From Sedimentitalea sp041224545 (GTDB lineage: Bacteria > Pseudomonadota > Alphaproteobacteria > Rhodobacterales > Rhodobacteraceae), in assembly GCF_041224545.1 (NCBI RefSeq), contig NZ_JBGFGP010000104.1, forward strand, positions 40,668 to 104,667: 64,000 nucleotides of DNA. The letters run 5' to 3'. The notes under the pieces were generated by a model, which was not told where the DNA came from, did no database searches, and saw nothing but the letters and a program-made list of their open reading frames with translations. Within the stretch, counting starts at the first letter, position 1. The number at the start of each line of letters is the position of its first letter. A program made the translations under genes and the position numbers. Of the stretch, positions 1 to 9,122 are shown in pieces.

Positions 1-410
1 AAGACGATCAGCAGGGCGACGGCGGTCACGATCTCGGGCACCATCAGGGGCTGGTTGACCAGCGCATAGATCATGGTGCGACCGGGAAACCGTCGGGTGC
101 GGGTCGTGGCGAGCGCGGCCATGGTGGCCGCGACGGTGCCGATCGACGCCGCCACGGTCGCGAGATAGAGCGAGCGCAGGGCGGCGTCCTGTACCTGTTC
201 ATTGGCAATCGCGCGCTGGTACCAGCGCAACGAGAAGCCTTCCCAGATCGCCAGCGAGGTGCCGGCGTTGAAGGAATAGGTCACGAGGATCATGATCGGC
301 GCATAGAGCACCACGAAAGTGAACAGCGCCACGATGGCAAAGCCGGGCAGGGTGCGCACGGAATAGCCGCGTGCTTTCGATGTCGGGGCGTCGCGTGTCG
401 GATCAGTCAT
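1..410 (-). CDS. potC: ABC transporter permease, PotC-like (partial, 3' end outside window)
   Basis: Second inner-membrane permease of a spermidine/putrescine-type ABC importer. About 136 N-terminal residues are visible. After a short charged N-terminus there is a hydrophobic segment at about residues 22-44, then two more at about 80-100 and 115-136, as in PotC/YdcV proteins. The ATG at 410 overlaps the stop of the upstream permease gene by 8 bases, so translation is probably coupled. The C-terminal EAA loop lies beyond the window edge. Substrate identity is inferred from the family only. Putrescine, spermidine or another cationic or opine-like solute would fit, and no binding-protein gene is visible in the window. 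Confidence 0.8.
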   Translation of the reverse strand, partial: MTDPTRDAPTSKARGYSVRTLPGFAIVALFTFVVLYAPIMILVTYSFNAGTSLAIWEGFSLRWYQRAIANEQVQDAALRSLYLATVAASIGTVAATMAALATTRTRRFPGRTMIYALVNQPLMVPEIVTAVALLIV

Positions 411-1338
411 CGGCCTGCTCCCGCGAAGTGACGCGCACATACCAGATCAGCGAAACCATCACCGCCGCCATCAGCATAAGCGACAGCGCAGCGCCCAGGG
501 GCCAGTTGCGGCCGGCGCCGAATTGCAGTTCGATCAGGTTTCCGAACATCAGGTTCTTGCCGCCGCCCAGCACGCGCGGCGTGACATAGGCGCCCAGCGA
601 CGGAATGAACACGAGGATCGACCCGGCGATGATTCCGGGCTTGATGAGCGGCAGGATGACCCGGCGAAACGCCGTCCAGCGCCCGGCATAGAGATCATGC
701 GCCGCTTCGACCAGCCTAAAATCCAGCTTGTCCACCGCCGCATAGACCGGCAGCACCATCAACGGCAGGTAGACATAGGTCATGCCGAAGGCGATGGCGA
801 AATTGGTGAACATGAGCTGGATCGGCGTGTCGATGACACCGATTAAAATGAGGATGTTGTTGAACACGCCTTCGGCGCGCAGCAGTTCCTGAATCGCGAT
901 GGTGCGCACCAGCAGGTTGGTCCAGAACGGCACCGTGATCAGGAACAGCCAGAATTCCCGTCGGCCAGGCGGTTGCGTGGCAATGAACCACGCGGTCGGA
1001 ACGCCAAAGATCAGGGTCGTCACCGTGGTGATCAGCGATAGCGACAGGCTGCGCCAGAAGATCGAAAGATGCGCGTCGGCCCACATCAGCGTGTCGTCGA
1101 AAATGTCGCGCTGAAGAAAGATGCCGACCCAGCCGTCGGTCGAGAACTCCCACTTGACGTTGCCATAGTCGCCGGGCGCGAGAAAGGAATAGACCACCAT
1201 CACCAGCAGCGGCCCGGTTGCCGCGCAGACGATGATAACAAGCGCAGGCAGCGACAACAGCCAGCGGCGGCGGGTGTCCTGGCGCGCGGCTTCGGCTTCG
1301 AGGTCGCCGGGGGCAAAAGGCGGGCTGGTGTCGGTCAC
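403..1338 (-). CDS. potB: ABC transporter permease, PotB-like
   Basis: Inner-membrane permease of 311 residues, the usual length for PotB. It has an N-terminal membrane segment at about residues 30-52, a periplasmic stretch, and further helices with the permease fold. The EAA loop that docks the ATPase is seen near residues 210-235, starting VEAAHDLYAG and ending with ILPLIKPG. It sits 4 bases after the ATPase gene and overlaps the next permease by 8 bases, so the three genes form one operon on the minus strand. The family imports polyamines, but the true substrate cannot be read from the permease. Confidence 0.85.
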   Translation of the reverse strand: MTDTSPPFAPGDLEAEAARQDTRRRWLLSLPALVIIVCAATGPLLVMVVYSFLAPGDYGNVKWEFSTDGWVGIFLQRDIFDDTLMWADAHLSIFWRSLSLSLITTVTTLIFGVPTAWFIATQPPGRREFWLFLITVPFWTNLLVRTIAIQELLRAEGVFNNILILIGVIDTPIQLMFTNFAIAFGMTYVYLPLMVLPVYAAVDKLDFRLVEAAHDLYAGRWTAFRRVILPLIKPGIIAGSILVFIPSLGAYVTPRVLGGGKNLMFGNLIELQFGAGRNWPLGAALSLMLMAAVMVSLIWYVRVTSREQADD

Positions 1339-1342
1339 GGCC

Positions 1343-2446
1343 TCAATCCCTCAGAACGGTGATGGCACCGGGCGCAAAGCTCATGGCGACGGTGCCGCCC
1401 AGACCGGGCAGCGCGTCATCGCTTCCGGGTGCATTCGCCATGCGCACCTTGACCAGTTCGCCGGTTTCCAGGCGCAGGTGAACCGCTGTCGCGTCCCCCG
1501 AATAGACGATGTTCTCGATCACCGCGGCTATTTCATTGCCGGAGGGTTGGCCCGCGCGCAAACTGGCGTGCTCGGGACGGATCAGAACGCTGACTGCGCC
1601 ATCGGCGACGCCATGTGGAACCGTCACATCGAACCGTCCGCCCGCGCGCAGCGTCACGGTATTGCCCGTCAGTTCGGCGTCCAGAAAATTCGACTCACCG
1701 ATGAAATTGGCCACGAAGCGCTCGGCGGGGCGTTCATATATATCCCGGGGCGACCCGATCTGGAGAATCTTGCCCGCGCTCATCACCGCGATGCGGTCGG
1801 ACATGGTCAGCGCCTCTTCCTGATCGTGGGTGACGAAGATGAAGGTGATCCCTGTTTCGTGTTGCAACCGTTTGAGTTCGATCTGCATTTCCTTGCGCAG
1901 CTTGAGATCGAGCGCGGATAGCGGTTCGTCGAGAAGCAGCACTTCGGGATGCGGGGCGAGGGCGCGGGCGAGCGCGACGCGCTGTTGCTGCCCGCCCGAA
2001 ATTTCCGAGGTGCGGCGGTTCTTGAGCGGCTCCATCTGCACCAGCCTGAGCATCCGGTCCACCGTTTCGGCAATCTCGGATTTGGGCTTGCCCAGCATCT
2101 CGAGCCCGAACGCGATGTTGCCTGCGACGCTCATATGCGGAAACAGCGCATAGTTCTGGAACACCGTGTTGATCGGGCGCTGGTTCGGGGGCAGGCGCGA
2201 GATGTCCCGCCCGCCCAGTTGCAGCGTTCCCATCGTCGGCGGCTCGAACCCGGCAATCAGCCGCAGCAGCGTGGTCTTGCCGCAACCGGACGGACCCAGC
2301 AGCGTGAAGAATTCATTTCGGCGAATCGACACGGAGACGTCATCAAGCGCGCGCACCTCCTGCTCTCCGCCAAAAATCTTCGAGACGCGGTTGACCTCAA
2401 CCGCAGAGATATCAGACGCAATGTCCGGATGTGTCAGTTGATCCAT
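1343..2446 (-). CDS. potA: ABC transporter ATP-binding protein, PotA-like
   Basis: Cytoplasmic ATPase of the polyamine-type importer, 367 residues. Walker A is GPSGCGKTT at about residue 52, the ABC signature is SGGQQQR at about 149, Walker B is LLLDEP at about 169, and the switch histidine is in VTHD at about 207. The C-terminal third is a TOBE domain, as expected for the PotA/FbpC group. It is the first gene of the potABC operon and is divergent from edd. No potD is found upstream, so the binding protein must lie after potC or elsewhere. Confidence 0.88.
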   Translation of the reverse strand: MDQLTHPDIASDISAVEVNRVSKIFGGEQEVRALDDVSVSIRRNEFFTLLGPSGCGKTTLLRLIAGFEPPTMGTLQLGGRDISRLPPNQRPINTVFQNYALFPHMSVAGNIAFGLEMLGKPKSEIAETVDRMLRLVQMEPLKNRRTSEISGGQQQRVALARALAPHPEVLLLDEPLSALDLKLRKEMQIELKRLQHETGITFIFVTHDQEEALTMSDRIAVMSAGKILQIGSPRDIYERPAERFVANFIGESNFLDAELTGNTVTLRAGGRFDVTVPHGVADGAVSVLIRPEHASLRAGQPSGNEIAAVIENIVYSGDATAVHLRLETGELVKVRMANAPGSDDALPGLGGTVAMSFAPGAITVLRD

Positions 2447-2767
2447 GTTCCCCGTTGGTCTTGTGCGGACCCGGAGACCTGCTCCGGCCCTGTTTTCTTT
2501 CAGCCTATATCAAAGTCCGAGCGATGCAATAGATCCGGCTTGCGACCGGGCGAGGCCAGGATGGGCCTGCCCGGAAACTGACCAATGGGAAATGATGTCC
2601 GGGGTTTGGGCTTGCCGGGGCTGCCTGGAAGTGTTAGCGCTACCATAGACCTTTGCTTCACCAGTTGCGCGACAGGTTCCGGTGAATTCGAGCGGTGCCT
2701 TGCAAGCGCCGCCGATCGCATGTGCGGGGATCGAAACGCGACCAGACTTGAAAGAGAAAGCGCTCTC
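2447..2767. other. potA-edd divergent intergenic region
   Basis: About 320 bases with no supported gene. It must hold the promoters of the minus-strand pot operon and the plus-strand edd-eda operon. The reading frame of edd stays open far upstream (to about 2585), but the start at 2768 gives the normal Edd length. The one clear element is a LacI-type near-palindrome at 2632-2645. I found no convincing -35/-10 pair. Confidence 0.5.
2632..2645. promoter_or_regulatory. Putative LacI-family operator upstream of edd
   Basis: TGTTAGCGCTACCA is a 14-base near-palindrome (one mismatched pair) with a central CG. LacI/GalR-family repressors typically bind sites of this form. It lies 122 bases upstream of the edd start. 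In proteobacteria edd-eda is often controlled by sugar-acid-responsive LacI or GntR-type regulators, so control of this operon is a reasonable inference. The regulator gene is not in the window. Confidence 0.5.
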
Positions 2768-4576
2768 ATGGTTTTACATTCCAAAATCGCGGAAGTCACG
2801 GACCGGATCGTCGCGCGCAGCAACGAGACGCGGGGCCGGTATCTGGATCGCATGCGCAGCGCCGCCGACAAGGGCCCGGCCCGCGCGCACCTGTCATGCA
2901 GCGGTCAGGCACATGCTTTTGCCGGCGCCGGGCCTGATCAGCAGGCGCTGGCCACCGGAACCGGCGGCAACCTTGGGATTGTTACCGCCTATAACGACAT
3001 GCTGTCGGCCCATCAGCCGTTCGAGCGCTATCCCGAGCTGATCCGTGCGGCGGCGCGCAAGGTCGGCGGAACCGCGCAGGTTGCGGGCGGGGTTCCGGCA
3101 ATGTGCGATGGTGTCACGCAGGGTGAGGTGGGCATGGAGCTCAGCCTGTTTTCCCGCGACGTGATCGCGCTCGCGGCCGGGGTCGCGATGAGCCACAACA
3201 CCTATGACGCGGCGGTCTTCCTGGGTGTCTGCGACAAGATCGTTCCCGGGCTGGTGATCGCGGCGCAGGCGTTTGGCCACATCCCCATCGTGTTCCTGCC
3301 GGCGGGGCCGATGACCTCGGGGCTGCCCAACGATGAAAAGGCCAGGGTGCGCCAGAAATTTGCCGCCGGCGAGGTGGGGCGCGATGCGCTGATGGCGGCA
3401 GAGATGGCGGCGTATCACGGGCCGGGCACCTGCACCTTTTACGGCACCGCCAACACCAACCAGATGTTGATGGAATTCATGGGCCTGCACCTGCCGGGGT
3501 CGAGCTTTGTCAATCCGAATACGGAATTGCGCGACGCGCTGACCGTTGCGGGGGCACAGCGCGCCCTGTCGCTCAGCGCGCTGGGCAACAATTACACGCC
3601 GGTGTTTGATATCCTGACCGAACGCGCATTCGTGAACGGGATCGTCGGACTGCACGCCACCGGTGGATCGACCAATCTGCTCATTCATCTGGTGGCGATG
3701 GCGCGTGCCGGGGGGATCATTCTGGATTGGGAAGATTTTTCGGATCTCTCCGAGGTCGTGCCGCTGATGGCGCGCGTCTATCCGAACGGCCTGGCGGATG
3801 TGAACCATTTTCATGCGGCGGGCGGCCTTGGCTACATGATCGGAGATCTGCTCGACTCGGGTCTTCTGCATCCGGACACCCGCACGGTCGCCGGCGACGG
3901 GCTGGCGCATTATACCGAGGAACCGCGGTTGAAGGACGGCCTCCTGACTTGGGAACAGGGCAGCGGCACCTCGCTGAATGACAAGATACTGCGCCCCGTA
4001 TCCGATCCGTTCCAGGCCAATGGCGGGTTGAAACGGCTGGCCGGCAATCTGGGGACGGCGGTGATGAAAATCTCTGCGGTTGCGCCGGAACATCGCACGG
4101 TCGAGGCACCGGTGCGGGTGTTTCACGATCAGGATGCGGTCAAGGCGGCGTTCAAGGCCGGTGAGTTCATGGAGGACACGATCGTTGTCGTGCGCTTCCA
4201 GGGGCCGAAGGCCAACGGCATGCCCGAATTGCACAGCCTGACCCCGTTGCTCTCCATCCTTCAGGGCAAGGGTATCCGGGTCGCGCTTGTGACGGACGGG
4301 CGCATGTCGGGTGCGTCGGGCAAGGTTCCGGCGGCGATCCATGTCAGCCCCGAGGCGCTGGACGGGGGCTCGATTGCACGGTTGCAGGATGGTGATATCC
4401 TGCGCGTCGACGCCGAGAGCGGGGCGCTTGAAATCCTGACCGAGGGTGTTCTTGACCGGCCCGCCGCGCAAGCGGATCTTTCCGCGAACGAGGCGGGTCT
4501 GGGGCGCGAACTTTTTGCCAATTTCCGCCGTGCCGTCTGTTCCGCAGACAGCGGCGCAACCATTTTCGGAGTATGA
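2768..4576 (+). CDS. edd: Phosphogluconate dehydratase
   Basis: First enzyme of the Entner-Doudoroff branch: converts 6-phosphogluconate to 2-keto-3-deoxy-6-phosphogluconate in the cytoplasm. It has 602 residues from the ATG at 2768, the normal Edd length. An upstream in-frame extension to 2585 is rejected as non-coding leader. IlvD/Edd-family iron-sulfur cysteines are seen at residue 113 (AMCDGVTQG) and residue 155 (GVCDK), and other family motifs such as HATGGSTN and TDGRMSGASGK are present. The eda start follows its stop by 3 bases, so the two genes are co-transcribed. Confidence 0.95.
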   Translation: MVLHSKIAEVTDRIVARSNETRGRYLDRMRSAADKGPARAHLSCSGQAHAFAGAGPDQQALATGTGGNLGIVTAYNDMLSAHQPFERYPELIRAAARKVGGTAQVAGGVPAMCDGVTQGEVGMELSLFSRDVIALAAGVAMSHNTYDAAVFLGVCDKIVPGLVIAAQAFGHIPIVFLPAGPMTSGLPNDEKARVRQKFAAGEVGRDALMAAEMAAYHGPGTCTFYGTANTNQMLMEFMGLHLPGSSFVNPNTELRDALTVAGAQRALSLSALGNNYTPVFDILTERAFVNGIVGLHATGGSTNLLIHLVAMARAGGIILDWEDFSDLSEVVPLMARVYPNGLADVNHFHAAGGLGYMIGDLLDSGLLHPDTRTVAGDGLAHYTEEPRLKDGLLTWEQGSGTSLNDKILRPVSDPFQANGGLKRLAGNLGTAVMKISAVAPEHRTVEAPVRVFHDQDAVKAAFKAGEFMEDTIVVVRFQGPKANGMPELHSLTPLLSILQGKGIRVALVTDGRMSGASGKVPAAIHVSPEALDGGSIARLQDGDILRVDAESGALEILTEGVLDRPAAQADLSANEAGLGRELFANFRRAVCSADSGATIFGV

Positions 4577-4579
4577 GCC

Positions 4580-5227
4580 ATGACTCTCTCACCCCGGGAC
4601 GCGAGCCGGCGTACCCGCGAAATCTGTGCCCGCGCGCCCATCGTTCCTGTGATTGTCGTTCACGATGTCGCCCACGCCCGCCCGCTTGCCGAGGCGCTGG
4701 TGGCGGGCGGCCTTCCCGCGCTTGAGGTCACGCTGCGCACGCCCGTCGCGCTTGAAGCAATCCGGATCATGTCCGAGGTTCCCGGAGGCATTGTCGGTGC
4801 GGGAACCCTCGTTACGCCGCAGGACGTGCGCGCCGCGTGCGAAGCAGGGGCGCGGTTCGGCGTCTCTCCGGGCGCGACGCCGACCCTGCTCGATGCCTGC
4901 GAGGCCGAGGATCTGCCGACGCTGCCGGGCGCGGCAACCGCGACCGAGGCGATGATGCTGCTTGAGCGCGGGTATGACATGCTCAAGTTCTTTCCCGCCG
5001 AAGCCTCTGGCGGTGCGCCTGCGCTCAAGGGCATCGGTGCGCCATTGCCGCAGATCACCTTCTGTCCGACCGGCGGTGTCAGCCCCGGCAATGCCGCAAG
5101 CTATCTGGCGCTGTCCAACGTGCTCTGCGCGGGGGGCAGCTGGGTCGCACCCGCCGATCTGATGAAAGCGGGTGACTGGGCCGGTATCGAAGCGCTTGCA
5201 CGCGAGGCGAGCCAGCTGTCGGCCTGA
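4580..5227 (+). CDS. eda: KDPG aldolase (2-dehydro-3-deoxyphosphogluconate aldolase)
   Basis: Second Entner-Doudoroff enzyme: cleaves KDPG to pyruvate and glyceraldehyde 3-phosphate. It has 215 residues, normal for class I KDPG/KHG aldolases. The catalytic glutamate is at about residue 49 in PALEVTLRT and the Schiff-base lysine is K136 in MLKFFPAEA. The phosphate-binding region includes CPTGGVSP. It directly follows edd. No zwf, pgl or gluconate kinase is nearby, so hexose-phosphate entry genes are elsewhere. Confidence 0.95.
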   Translation: MTLSPRDASRRTREICARAPIVPVIVVHDVAHARPLAEALVAGGLPALEVTLRTPVALEAIRIMSEVPGGIVGAGTLVTPQDVRAACEAGARFGVSPGATPTLLDACEAEDLPTLPGAATATEAMMLLERGYDMLKFFPAEASGGAPALKGIGAPLPQITFCPTGGVSPGNAASYLALSNVLCAGGSWVAPADLMKAGDWAGIEALAREASQLSA

Positions 5228-5246
5228 ACCGGTCCAGGCCCGACTC

Positions 5247-5903
5247 TCAGCAATGTTGCAGGATCGCCCGGATGCCGGCCGCGCAAAAACGCACCAGTTC
5301 GTCCTGATGATCCGCTCCGATTGTACCGGTCGCGCCCAGCGTCTCGATGCGCCACGACGAGGTGAGCAGCGCCAGCATCGCGGACACGGAATAGACAAAT
5401 CCCGATGCAATCGCCGGGCGCCGCGCGTCGGGAAACAGGCTGGCGAACTCGTCGATGAACCGGTTGGCCGTGGGGTCGAAACACTCCGCAGCAAGATCGC
5501 GCCATCGCGAATCCGCCGACGCGATCGCCACGAGTCGTGCATAGGCCAGCCATTGCACGTCACCGCTTGCCGCGCGGTCCAGATATGGCCCGACAAAGCA
5601 TCCGAGCAGGTCTTCCACCGTCATCGGCCCGGCGGATTTGCGGGCGGTCAGCCGGTCGATACGTTCGGTTGACAGATCATCGGCGCGCCGTTTGACCGTC
5701 TGGCAAAACAGCTCTGCCTTGCCACCCCCGTGGTGATGAACCAGCCCCACCTGGGTTCCTGCCAGAGCCGCAATGTCGCGTAGGGTTGCGGCATCGAATC
5801 CCTTGTCCGCAAACACGGTTTCCGCCGCATCAAAGATGCGTTCGCGGGTTCGAATGGCCCGTTCGGACGGGGCACGTTGACGTCGGGTTTCTGAAATCGC
5901 CAT
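5247..5903 (-). CDS. TetR/AcrR-family transcriptional regulator
   Basis: A 218-residue one-component repressor. The N-terminal helix-turn-helix spans about residues 15-65 (RERIFDAAETVFADKGF, then TLRDIAALAG), and the rest is a helical ligand-binding domain without a recognisable ligand motif. It is divergent from the flavin monooxygenase operon across 65 bases that contain a 16-base inverted repeat. It therefore probably represses itself and the neighbouring operon, with the operon's substrate as inducer. It is convergent with eda, 19 bases away. Confidence 0.85.
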   Translation of the reverse strand: MAISETRRQRAPSERAIRTRERIFDAAETVFADKGFDAATLRDIAALAGTQVGLVHHHGGGKAELFCQTVKRRADDLSTERIDRLTARKSAGPMTVEDLLGCFVGPYLDRAASGDVQWLAYARLVAIASADSRWRDLAAECFDPTANRFIDEFASLFPDARRPAIASGFVYSVSAMLALLTSSWRIETLGATGTIGADHQDELVRFCAAGIRAILQHC

Positions 5904-5922
5904 AAAATCAGCTTGCCTTAGA

Positions 5923-5938
5923 TTGAACGGTTGTTCAA
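5923..5938. promoter_or_regulatory. Putative TetR operator
   Basis: TTGAACGGTTGTTCAA consists of perfect 6-base arms TTGAAC and GTTCAA around GGTT. It lies in the 65-base gap between the TetR gene and the monooxygenase gene, 31 bases upstream of the latter's ATG. Size, symmetry and place fit a TetR-family operator. The binding assignment is inference. Confidence 0.6.
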
Positions 5939-5968
5939 GTTAATGGGGTGACGTCGGCGAGGGAACGG

Positions 5969-7285
5969 ATGAAAGATACGCGTGAACAGTTTGCCCTGAT
6001 TGGCGCAGGGCCAATGGGGCTGGCCGCGGCCAAGACCCTGCACGAGCAGGGCATCGCCTTTCAGGGGTTCGAGCTGCATTCGGATGTGGGCGGGCTCTGG
6101 GACATAGATAACCCGAAATCCACCATGTACGAGAGCGCGCATCTGATCTCATCGAGGCGGATGACCGAGTTCACCGACTTTCCGATGCGCGACGAGGTGG
6201 CGGAATACCCGTCCCATCGCGAGATGAAGCGGTATTTCGGCGACTTTGCCGGTCACTTCGACCTGCGACGACACTTCAGGTTCGGTAGCGAAGTGCTGCG
6301 CACCGAACCTCTGGGCGAAACCGGAGAGGGGTGGCGCGTGGTCTGGCGCGATGACACCGGCGAGCATGAGGCGATCTATGCCGGCGTGCTGATCGCCAAC
6401 GGCACGCTCTCCGAGCCGAACCGGCCGTGTTTTGCGGGCACGTTTGACGGGGAACTGATCCATGCCGCCGAGTACCGGAGTGCTGCGCAGTTCGATGGCA
6501 AACGGGTGCTGGTGGTCGGGGCCGGCAATTCCGGCTGTGACATAGCGGTGGATGCGATCCATCATGGGATCAGCTGCGACCTGTCGATGCGCAGGGGCTA
6601 TCATTTCGTGCCGAAATACGTGTTTGGCAAACCCGCCGACACGGTGGGCGGCGGCATCAGGCTGCCAAAATGGCTCAAGCGCAAGGTCGATGCGCTGATC
6701 CTTGGCTGGTTCGTCGGCAACCCGCAGAAATACGGGTTCCCCAAACCGGACCACAAGCTGTATGAAAGCCATCCGATCGTGAATTCGCTGGTTCTGTACC
6801 ATGCGGGTCACGGCGATCTGCGCGTCCGTCCGGATATCGACAGGCTCGACGGGCATACGGTCCACTTCCGCGATGGCAGCCGGGCCGATTATGACATGAT
6901 CCTCGCGGCGACGGGTTACCGGCTGCATTACCCGTTCATCGACGACGCGCTGCTGAACTGGCAGGGCGATGCGCCGCACCTCTATCTCAATGCCATGCAC
7001 CCGACGCGTGACGATCTGTTCGTGCTGGGCATGATCGAGGCGACAGGTCTTGGCTGGCAGGGGCGGCATGAACAGGCCGAACTGGTTGCCCGCTACATTG
7101 CCGGCCTGCGTCTTGCGCGCAACGAAGCCCGGCTGCTGCAGGCGGAAAAGGCCGATAGCTATACCCGCGTGACCGGTGGCATGTCCTATCTGAACGTGGC
7201 GCGGATGGCCTATTACGTTGACAAGACGACCTATCGGGCTGCGGTCAACGCCTGGATCACGGCGCTGGGCGGGAAGGGGGCATGA
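5969..7285 (+). CDS. Class B flavin-dependent monooxygenase (FMO/BVMO-like)
   Basis: Predicted FAD- and NADPH-dependent monooxygenase of 438 residues that would hydroxylate a heteroatom or insert oxygen next to a ketone. The FAD-binding motif GAGPMG is at about residues 12-17, the second nucleotide-binding motif GAGNSG at about 184, and between them lies a match to the FMO fingerprint FxGxxxHxxxY (in FDGELIHAAEYR). I prefer the ATG at 5969, preceded by GAGGGA, over a GTG at 5948. It is the first gene of a tight operon with a BASS transporter, an epimerase and an SDR. The substrate is unknown. Confidence 0.85.
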   Translation: MKDTREQFALIGAGPMGLAAAKTLHEQGIAFQGFELHSDVGGLWDIDNPKSTMYESAHLISSRRMTEFTDFPMRDEVAEYPSHREMKRYFGDFAGHFDLRRHFRFGSEVLRTEPLGETGEGWRVVWRDDTGEHEAIYAGVLIANGTLSEPNRPCFAGTFDGELIHAAEYRSAAQFDGKRVLVVGAGNSGCDIAVDAIHHGISCDLSMRRGYHFVPKYVFGKPADTVGGGIRLPKWLKRKVDALILGWFVGNPQKYGFPKPDHKLYESHPIVNSLVLYHAGHGDLRVRPDIDRLDGHTVHFRDGSRADYDMILAATGYRLHYPFIDDALLNWQGDAPHLYLNAMHPTRDDLFVLGMIEATGLGWQGRHEQAELVARYIAGLRLARNEARLLQAEKADSYTRVTGGMSYLNVARMAYYVDKTTYRAAVNAWITALGGKGA

Positions 7286-8196
7286 CAGGTATCGACGACA
7301 TCGTCCTGAATTTCAGCCCCGGTTCCCTGACGGTGCTGAACGCGGTGCTGGCGATCGTGATGTTCTCGGTCGCGATCGACCTTCGCCCGTCCGATTTTCA
7401 TCGACTCATGCAGGCACCCAAGCCGTTGATCACCGGGCTGATCTCGCAATTCGTCGTCCTGCCGGCGCTGACCTATTGCCTTGTGCTGCTGACGCAACCG
7501 CGCCCCTCCATCGCGCTTGGCCTGATCCTCATTGCGGCGTGTCCGGGGGGCAATATCTCGAATTTCATCACCCACAGGGCCGGTGGCAATGCGGCGTTGT
7601 CCGTGTCGCTGACGGCGTTTGCCACGGTTGCGACCGTATTCGTGACGCCCTTCAACATTGCATTCTGGGGCAGCCTCTATGCGCCGACCCGCGAGATACT
7701 GCAGCGCACCGAGATCGATCCGCTCAGCGTGGCGATCACCGTCGGTTTCATGCTGATCCTGCCGCTGGTGCTTGGCGTTACGCTGAACAGCCGACGTCCG
7801 GATATCGCGGCACGGATCCGGCCGATGCTGCAATGGATCTCGTTCGGCATTTTCATCGCCTTCGTCCTGCTGGCGCTTGCGGCGAACTGGACGTTTTTTC
7901 TGCAATACGCCGGAGCGGTCGCGGTCCTGGTCATCCTGCACAACGCGATTGCGCTGGCGGCGGGCTATGGCTGCGCGACACTCGCGGGGGTTTCCTCCTT
8001 TGACCGGAGGGCCATCACGATCGAAACGGGTATCCAGAACTCCGGGCTCGGGCTGGTGTTGATCTTCGGATTTTTCGGCGGGCTTGGCGGCATGGCCGTG
8101 GTGGCGGCGTTCTGGGGCATATGGCACGCAATTTCAGGGCTGGCGCTCGCCGCGCTGCTCGGTCGGACGGAGGCCGCCCGATGCCCCGCATCCTGA
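7282..8196 (+). CDS. Bile acid:sodium symporter (BASS) family transporter
   Basis: Polytopic inner-membrane protein of 304 residues with about nine to ten hydrophobic segments and the BASS-type stretch CPGGNISNFITH near residue 90. Family members use sodium to import organic anions, from bile acids to keto acids. It starts inside the last codons of the monooxygenase gene (4-base ATGA overlap), so the two are translationally coupled. It probably moves the substrate or product of the adjoining enzymes. Confidence 0.85.
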   Translation: MTGIDDIVLNFSPGSLTVLNAVLAIVMFSVAIDLRPSDFHRLMQAPKPLITGLISQFVVLPALTYCLVLLTQPRPSIALGLILIAACPGGNISNFITHRAGGNAALSVSLTAFATVATVFVTPFNIAFWGSLYAPTREILQRTEIDPLSVAITVGFMLILPLVLGVTLNSRRPDIAARIRPMLQWISFGIFIAFVLLALAANWTFFLQYAGAVAVLVILHNAIALAAGYGCATLAGVSSFDRRAITIETGIQNSGLGLVLIFGFFGGLGGMAVVAAFWGIWHAISGLALAALLGRTEAARCPAS

Positions 8197-9122
8197 TCAC
8201 CGGCGCCTCCGGCATGATCGGGCGGGCGCTGCTGCGGGCGCTGGCCACGCGGCAAACGCATGAAATCGTCGCGACCGATCTGGCGCCGGCACCCGACCTG
8301 CCGGCGACGATCCCGTTCGAGCGTCTGGACGTGACAGGCCCGGATGCGGCGGCTGTTGTCGCGCGGCACCGACCGGATGTGATCGTGCACCTGGCCTCGA
8401 TCGTGACGCCCGCCAGGGGGATGCCCCGTGACACGGCCTATGCGGTCGATGTCACGGGAAGCCGCAACGTGTTGCAGGCGGCGCTCGAACACGGGGTGCG
8501 GCGGCTGGTGGTGACGTCGTCGGGTGCCGCATATGGCTATCATGCGGACAACCCCGTGCCTTTGCGCGAGAGTGATCCATTGCGCGGCAATACCGCCTTT
8601 CCCTATGCCTATCACAAGCGGCTGGTCGAGGAGATGCTTGCGCAGGCCCGCTCCAATGCGCCGGGCCTCGAACAGGTGGTACTGCGTGTCGGAACGGTGC
8701 TTGGCGCGGGCACCGACAACCAGATTACCGCGCTGTTTCGCAAACCCCGCCTGCTCGCCATCAGAGGCAGCGACAGCCCCTTCGTCTTTATCTGGACCGA
8801 GGATCTGGCGCGTATCCTGGAACGTGCGGCGACCGATGGTCCGGCGGGCGTCTTTAACGTGGCCGGGGACGGGGTGATGGGGATCTCCGATCTGGCAGAG
8901 GTGCTCGGCAAGCCTGTGCTCTGCCTGCCGGCGGTGGCTCTGCGCGCGGTATTGGCCATCGCCCACCCGCTGGGGCTGAGCGGTTATGGCCCCGAGCAGG
9001 TGCGCTTTCTGCAATATCGCCCGGTGCTGGCCAATACCGCGCTGAAGGCCGATTTCGGATATATCCCGCAAAAGAGCAGTCGCGAGGTTTTCGATCTCTG
9101 GAAACAGGCGGCCGGACTATGA
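8181..9122 (+). CDS. NAD(P)-dependent epimerase/dehydratase family protein
   Basis: Extended short-chain dehydrogenase of 313 residues. The Rossmann motif is TGASGMIG at about residues 7-14, and the catalytic YxxxK is in YAYHK. The start at 8181 overlaps the transporter gene by 16 bases; a longer frame from 8121 would overlap far more and lacks reason. Members of this family act on nucleotide sugars, but many act on sterols and other ketones or alcohols. In this operon a 3-beta-hydroxy-type dehydrogenase role is as likely as sugar epimerisation. Confidence 0.82.
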   Translation: MPRILITGASGMIGRALLRALATRQTHEIVATDLAPAPDLPATIPFERLDVTGPDAAAVVARHRPDVIVHLASIVTPARGMPRDTAYAVDVTGSRNVLQAALEHGVRRLVVTSSGAAYGYHADNPVPLRESDPLRGNTAFPYAYHKRLVEEMLAQARSNAPGLEQVVLRVGTVLGAGTDNQITALFRKPRLLAIRGSDSPFVFIWTEDLARILERAATDGPAGVFNVAGDGVMGISDLAEVLGKPVLCLPAVALRAVLAIAHPLGLSGYGPEQVRFLQYRPVLANTALKADFGYIPQKSSREVFDLWKQAAGL

